Shown here piece by piece: positions 6,814 through 9,577 of a stretch of 9,577 bases of DNA. The notes beneath the pieces were generated by a model. It did not search any database and was not told where the DNA came from. It saw nothing but the letters and a program-made list of their open reading frames with translations. Source of the DNA: ANME-2 cluster archaeon (lineage in GTDB: Archaea; Halobacteriota; Methanosarcinia; Methanosarcinales; Methanocomedenaceae); NCBI GenBank assembly GCA_022353185.1, contig JAKRWB010000344.1, positions 1 through 9,577 on the forward strand, in the 5' to 3' direction. Each line of letters opens with the position of its first letter. Position 1 is the stretch's first letter. Made by a program: the position numbers and the translations under genes.

Positions 6814-7029
6814 TTCTCTAACATCAAAATTCTCACTTGGCTACCATAAGCATTTAGAATATGTGGACTCGCTTTGCAAAAATAAATATAGTTTAAAAGA
6901 GTAAAATCATATTCTATATTGCACATTAGATGCTTTGCAGAATGATTAAATATTAAATAAATCAGACGTTTATCGGAGAAAAACCTAAATCCATTACAAT
7001 TGAGATAGAACATTTTGAAGGAATAAATA
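6814..7029. other. AT-rich leader between the integrase remnant and the defence pair
   Basis: These 216 nt show no open frame with gene character. TTAAATATTAAATAA at 6946-6960 is the best TATA-like stretch for the plus-strand ATPase gene and would give a leader of about 45-50 nt. A second one, AAATAAATATA, lies at 6880-6890. The word GCTTTGCA occurs at 6871-6878 and again at 6932-6939. AGAATATG (6856-6863) is the reverse complement of CATATTCT (6908-6915). These repeats are short enough to be chance. Confidence 0.4.
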
Positions 7030-8223
7030 ATGAATCCAAAATCTCCCGATGATAAAAGGTTACTGCAACAGATTAAGTTAACAAACTTCCTGTCGTTTGG
7101 CCCTGAAACTACATCTATAGATCTTAAAAGCCTGAATATCCTTATCGGTATCAACGGTGTTGGAAAATCAAATTTGATAGAGGCAGTGGCATTGATGCGG
7201 GCAACACCCATGGATATAGGCGCAGTGGTTCGGAAAGGCGGTGGTGCTTCAGAATGGATTTGGAAAGGAAAACGAAAAAGTGCTGCAACTATCGATGTAG
7301 TTTTTATTAATCCAAAAGGAAATAAACCACTTGTCCATTCACTATCTTTTTATTCCGATAATGGGAGATTCCATCTACAAGATGAGAGAGTCGAGAATGA
7401 ATCCCCTTATGGCAATCAAGATGATCCATATTTTTACTACCGTTTCCAAGACGGTCATCCTATCGTTAATACAAATGACGAAAAAGGACGCCAATTAGCG
7501 AGAGAAACAATTGATCCGACCCTTTCTATCTTATCTCAACGTCGTGACCCTGAACATTATCCTGAAATTTCATATCTGGCAGATGCTTATGGGAGTATCC
7601 GTATTTATCGCGAATGGGCTTTCGGTAGGAACACAGTATTCAGAGAGCCGCAGAAAGCCGACATGCGAAATGACAGACTAGAAGAGGATTTTTCCAATTT
7701 AGGGTTATTTCTAAACAGGATCCGTCGGCACAAGCCAAAAGCTAAGACGGAGATATTGGAGGGGCTTCGTGAACTCTACGAAAACTTGAGTGACTTCGAC
7801 GTAAGTATAGAGGGTGGCACTGTTCAGGTATTCTTAACAGAGAACGAGTTTACGATTCCAGCTACACGTTTGTCAGATGGCACGTTGCGCTATCTTTGTT
7901 TGCTTGCTATCTTATGTGACCCAGAGCCTCCATCTCTCATTTGTATCGAAGAGCCAGAACTCGGATTGCACCCAGACATTCTTCCAAAACTGGCGGATTA
8001 TTTGGTAGCTGCTTCTAAACGCACACAGCTAATTGTTACAACACACTCGGATATCCTTATAGATGCTATGACTGAAAGACCGGAAGTTGTATTGGTTTGT
8101 GAAAAGCACAATGGATGTACAGAAATTCGAAGATTGAATCAAGAGGATCTTAATGCTTGGCTAAAGGAATATCAGCTTGGGGCGTTGTGGATTAAGGGTG
8201 AGCTTGGAGGCACAAGATGGTGA
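7030..8223 (+). CDS. OLD/AAA_21-type ATPase, likely anti-phage component
   Basis: 397-residue ABC/SMC-like ATPase of the AAA_21/OLD kind. IKLTNFLSFGPETTSIDL (15-32) is the typical first strand. Walker A is GINGVGKS (40-47). The insert of about 230 residues has no motif I recognise. The signature helix is LSDGTLRYL (281-289), Walker B is LICIEEPELGLHP (303-315) with E307/E308, and the switch histidine is in TTHSD (337-341). No nuclease domain follows: unlike OLD or GajA proteins it ends soon after the ATPase core. The gene overlaps the DUF4276 gene by 7 nt, so that protein probably supplies the effector. The SD is GAAGGA (7017-7022) before ATG 7030. Two-gene ATPase plus TOPRIM-like pairs such as PARIS and AbiL abort phage infection; a comparable role is inferred here. 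It lies beside an integrase scar. Confidence 0.82.
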   Translation: MNPKSPDDKRLLQQIKLTNFLSFGPETTSIDLKSLNILIGINGVGKSNLIEAVALMRATPMDIGAVVRKGGGASEWIWKGKRKSAATIDVVFINPKGNKPLVHSLSFYSDNGRFHLQDERVENESPYGNQDDPYFYYRFQDGHPIVNTNDEKGRQLARETIDPTLSILSQRRDPEHYPEISYLADAYGSIRIYREWAFGRNTVFREPQKADMRNDRLEEDFSNLGLFLNRIRRHKPKAKTEILEGLRELYENLSDFDVSIEGGTVQVFLTENEFTIPATRLSDGTLRYLCLLAILCDPEPPSLICIEEPELGLHPDILPKLADYLVAASKRTQLIVTTHSDILIDAMTERPEVVLVCEKHNGCTEIRRLNQEDLNAWLKEYQLGALWIKGELGGTRW

Positions 8224-8822
8224 ATAAAACCACCATCTACATTGAAGGAGGAGGTGACTCAAAACAACTTCGTTCACTTTGTCGTAAAGGATTCCGCGAA
8301 CTGCTCATAAAATGTGGCTTTAATGGCTACATGCCAAAGCTCGTTGCTTGTGGGGGAAGAGATTCAGCATTCAATGATTTCAAGATTGCTCATGCAAACA
8401 AGAGCAACTCTGACTATGTAGCTATGTTAATAGACAGCGAAGATCCATTGACAGATTTGGAAGGTTGGGACCATTTAAAAAGACGTGATGGGTGGGATAA
8501 ACCACTTGGTTCGGAAAATGATCAAGTGCTTTTTATGACGACATGCATGGAAACTTGGATAGTTGCGGATCGAGATGCGTTAACCAATCACTACGGGAGC
8601 GAACTTCTAAAATCGGCGTTACCACCATTGGTTGATTTAGAATCGAGATCTCGTCAGGATATTCAGAATGACTTATTCCATGCAACCCGTGATTGTTCCA
8701 ATGCCTATAAAAAGGGGAATAGATCCTTTTATGTGCTTGAAAAGTTGTCCCCTAATGAACTGGAATCGCATCTTCCAAGCTTTGTTCGCGTCAAACATAT
8801 TTTAGAAAATAAATTACTCTAA
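8217..8822 (+). CDS. DUF4276 family protein, TOPRIM-like putative effector
   Basis: 201 residues. The sequence fits the DUF4276 family as I know it: YIEGGGDSKQLRS (8-20), ACGGRDSAFNDF (44-55), LIDSEDP (71-77), WDHLKRRDGWDKP (84-96), MTTCMETWIVADRDAL (107-122) and KKGNRSFYVLEKL (165-177). The E10/D14 motif followed by D73/D76 resembles the Glu and DxD metal sites of TOPRIM nucleases; this fold assignment is inference. ATG 8217 overlaps the ATPase stop by 7 nt (ATGGTGA) and has SD GGAGG (8206-8210) 6 nt upstream, so the two are translationally coupled and likely made in fixed ratio. The expected picture is an ATPase that senses or holds this subunit and a metal-dependent cut of nucleic acid on activation. 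The target is unknown. TAA is at 8820-8822. Confidence 0.8.
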   Translation: MVNKTTIYIEGGGDSKQLRSLCRKGFRELLIKCGFNGYMPKLVACGGRDSAFNDFKIAHANKSNSDYVAMLIDSEDPLTDLEGWDHLKRRDGWDKPLGSENDQVLFMTTCMETWIVADRDALTNHYGSELLKSALPPLVDLESRSRQDIQNDLFHATRDCSNAYKKGNRSFYVLEKLSPNELESHLPSFVRVKHILENKLL

Positions 8823-8857
8823 TGTAATAGCAATATGTAACCAGTGGTGGAGGGGGG

Positions 8858-8974
8858 GTGACCTTGACCGCAATAATATCGGCGATGTGGCTTATTATAT
8901 TGAAAAAAAGGATATATATTAATATTGTTGTTTTTTCTTGGATTTTGCGCCTGAATATAAATTTAGAAAGCTAG
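8858..8974 (+). CDS. possible 38-residue hydrophobic small protein
   Basis: A frame from GTG 8858 runs 38 codons to TAG 8972-8974. In-frame alternatives start at TTG 8864 and ATG 8885. GGTGGAGG (8846-8853) directly upstream is a strong SD-like purine run. The product has two hydrophobic stretches (about residues 3-15 and 19-30, including WLIIL and IYINIVVFSWIL) separated by KKR, so it could be a membrane peptide. A hairpin-plus-T-run terminator begins 24 nt after the stop, so the frame fits neatly as a third gene of the ATPase-DUF4276 transcript. Against it are the AT-rich composition, which favours hydrophobic codons by chance, and the weak start choice. I recognise no family. Confidence 0.3.
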   Translation: MTLTAIISAMWLIILKKRIYINIVVFSWILRLNINLES

Positions 8975-8998
8975 CAAGCTTGTAAAGTTATTAATTCT

Positions 8999-9026
8999 GA
9001 GCATCCTCCTGATGCTCCGTTTTTCT
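8999..9026 (+). terminator. intrinsic terminator after the defence module
   Basis: GAGCATC (8999-9005) and GATGCTC (9011-9017) form a perfect 7-bp stem with loop CTCCT, followed by CGTTTTTCT with five consecutive T. This is the bacterial rho-independent form and ends the plus-strand transcript of the ATPase-DUF4276 genes. A smaller hairpin, AAGCT-AGCA-AGCTT, lies just before it at 8968-8981. Confidence 0.7.
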
Positions 9027-9099
9027 AAAAAGGGATCGGTGACGAAAATTGTTTTCATTAGGAACTACATATAATCGGAAGTACTGAATATGTGGTAAC
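9027..9099. other. gene-free spacer before the cupin promoter
   Basis: Together with the preceding 8823-9026 this makes a 319-nt gap between confident genes. Apart from the possible small ORF, the two hairpins and the cupin promoter, I see nothing that I can support in it: no tRNA, no further ribosome binding site with an open frame, and no long repeat. Confidence 0.4.
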
Positions 9100-9107
9100 C
9101 TTTATAC
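9100..9107 (+). promoter_or_regulatory. TATA box of the cupin gene
   Basis: CTTTATAC lies about 35-42 nt before the cupin ATG. Transcription would begin near 9127-9132, directly ahead of the SD GGTGG (9133-9137). The spacing suits a single-gene archaeal promoter with a very short leader. Confidence 0.5.
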
Positions 9108-9141
9108 CCTTATTCTCCATTCATTACTAATTGGTGGAACA

Positions 9142-9465
9142 ATGTTAGAGATAAAGTATGATTTTAAAAGTTCAGATGTTAAACTGGTTGAAAGGATAGT
9201 CAACGACGAAAATGTTCACATAAACCACATTATTCTGGATAAAGGACAGAATATGCCAGAACATTTTTCCAATTCAAATGTGTACTTAATCATCATACAG
9301 GGTGAAATGAAACTGACATTAGGAGAACAGGAAGCACACGACTACCTGCATGGTTCGATAGTCAATATCCCGTACAACACAAAGATGTTTGTTCAGAACG
9401 AGCATTCACCACTTTTGGAATTTTTTGTTATTAAATCCCCTAATCCAAAAGATTTTAAACAATGA
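9142..9465 (+). CDS. small single-domain cupin protein
   Basis: 107 residues with the beta-rich layout of Cupin_2 proteins. Residues about 27-56 hold cupin motif 1 (HINHIILDKGQNMPEHFSNS, then VYLIIIQGEMKLTLGE). Residues about 71-95 hold motif 2 (GSIVNIPYNTKMFVQNEHSP). Metal-binding cupins show HxH plus Glu in motif 1 and His in motif 2. Here only H41 of the HxH pair is present and the motif 2 histidine position is occupied by M82, so metal binding in the usual form is unlikely. It may bind a small ligand or be structural. The start at 9142 has SD GGTGG (9133-9137), 4 nt upstream. It has its own promoter and terminator-like end, so it is probably monocistronic and not part of the defence module. 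The function is unknown. Confidence 0.7.
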   Translation: MLEIKYDFKSSDVKLVERIVNDENVHINHIILDKGQNMPEHFSNSNVYLIIIQGEMKLTLGEQEAHDYLHGSIVNIPYNTKMFVQNEHSPLLEFFVIKSPNPKDFKQ

Positions 9466-9529
9466 TCTGCAGCCTAAAGAAACCATGATTGAAGCCAAAA
9501 ATGAAATTTGTATTGTTTGGCTAACAAGT

Positions 9530-9555
9530 TTTCAAATCAGTTTGAAATACTTTTT
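9530..9555 (+). terminator. hairpin and T-run downstream of the cupin
   Basis: TTTCAAA (9530-9536) and TTTGAAA (9541-9547) form a perfect 7-bp stem with loop TCAG, followed after 3 nt by TTTTT (9551-9555). The stem is AT-rich and weak, but stem plus T-run at about 65 nt beyond the cupin stop suits transcription termination. Confidence 0.5.
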
Positions 9556-9577
9556 AACCCTTAGTCTTATTTGCTTC

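Noticed and set aside
6687..7211. 174-codon minus-strand frame over the leader region
   Set aside because: It overlaps the Walker A-coding start of the ATPase gene and the recombinase remnant, and shows no recognisable motif or convincing start.
9485..9577. ATG-initiated frame open to the window end (31 codons)
   Set aside because: No SD upstream, low-complexity composition, and it runs through the hairpin and T-run proposed as the cupin terminator. The window end prevents a decision.
1..9577. CRISPR array
   Set aside because: No set of regularly spaced direct repeats of 24 nt or more. The CACAGAG units are 9 nt apart with no spacers.

Overview
The window looks archaeal, most likely a methanogenic or methane-oxidising euryarchaeon of the Methanosarcinales type. 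This is judged from gene content and was not computed. The pointers are an archaeal Trm-G10-type tRNA dimethyltransferase, a membrane-anchored winged-helix regulator of a kind common in Methanosarcina relatives, a decayed archaeal integrase with a C-terminal zinc ribbon, TATA-like boxes and GGAGGTG ribosome binding sites. RNase III is present, which most archaea lack.

Left part (169-2490, minus strand): a two-gene operon. A 2-isopropylmalate synthase-type enzyme (leuA-like) is followed 8 nt later by a HAD-IIA phosphatase. The synthase reading frame has no usable start codon: a good SD and ATG lie at 2490, but one surplus base near 2461-2464 separates them from the body of the protein. A TATA box and a perfect 6-3-6 palindrome precede the operon.

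Middle (2491-3814): the divergent region carries a 69-nt imperfect inverted repeat built of 9-nt CACAGAG units, a 39-codon small gene with a perfect SD, and the gene for a winged-helix protein with two transmembrane segments.

RNA-processing cluster (3878-6596, plus strand): truA (pseudouridine synthase), a THUMP-domain tRNA G10 methyltransferase and RNase III lie 21 and 31 nt apart. All three act on structured RNA.

Accessory part (6600-9026): directly after RNase III lies a broken 3' fragment of a tyrosine recombinase (frameshift, lost zinc-ribbon cysteine). An AT-rich leader follows, then a translationally coupled pair: an OLD/AAA_21-type ATPase and a DUF4276 protein with TOPRIM-like acidic motifs. 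This is probably a two-gene anti-phage module. A possible 38-codon hydrophobic small ORF and a bacterial-looking hairpin-plus-T-run terminator close the block. The integrase scar suggests that the module arrived on a mobile element.

Right end (9142-9577): a small single-domain cupin with its own TATA box, followed by a hairpin and T-run.
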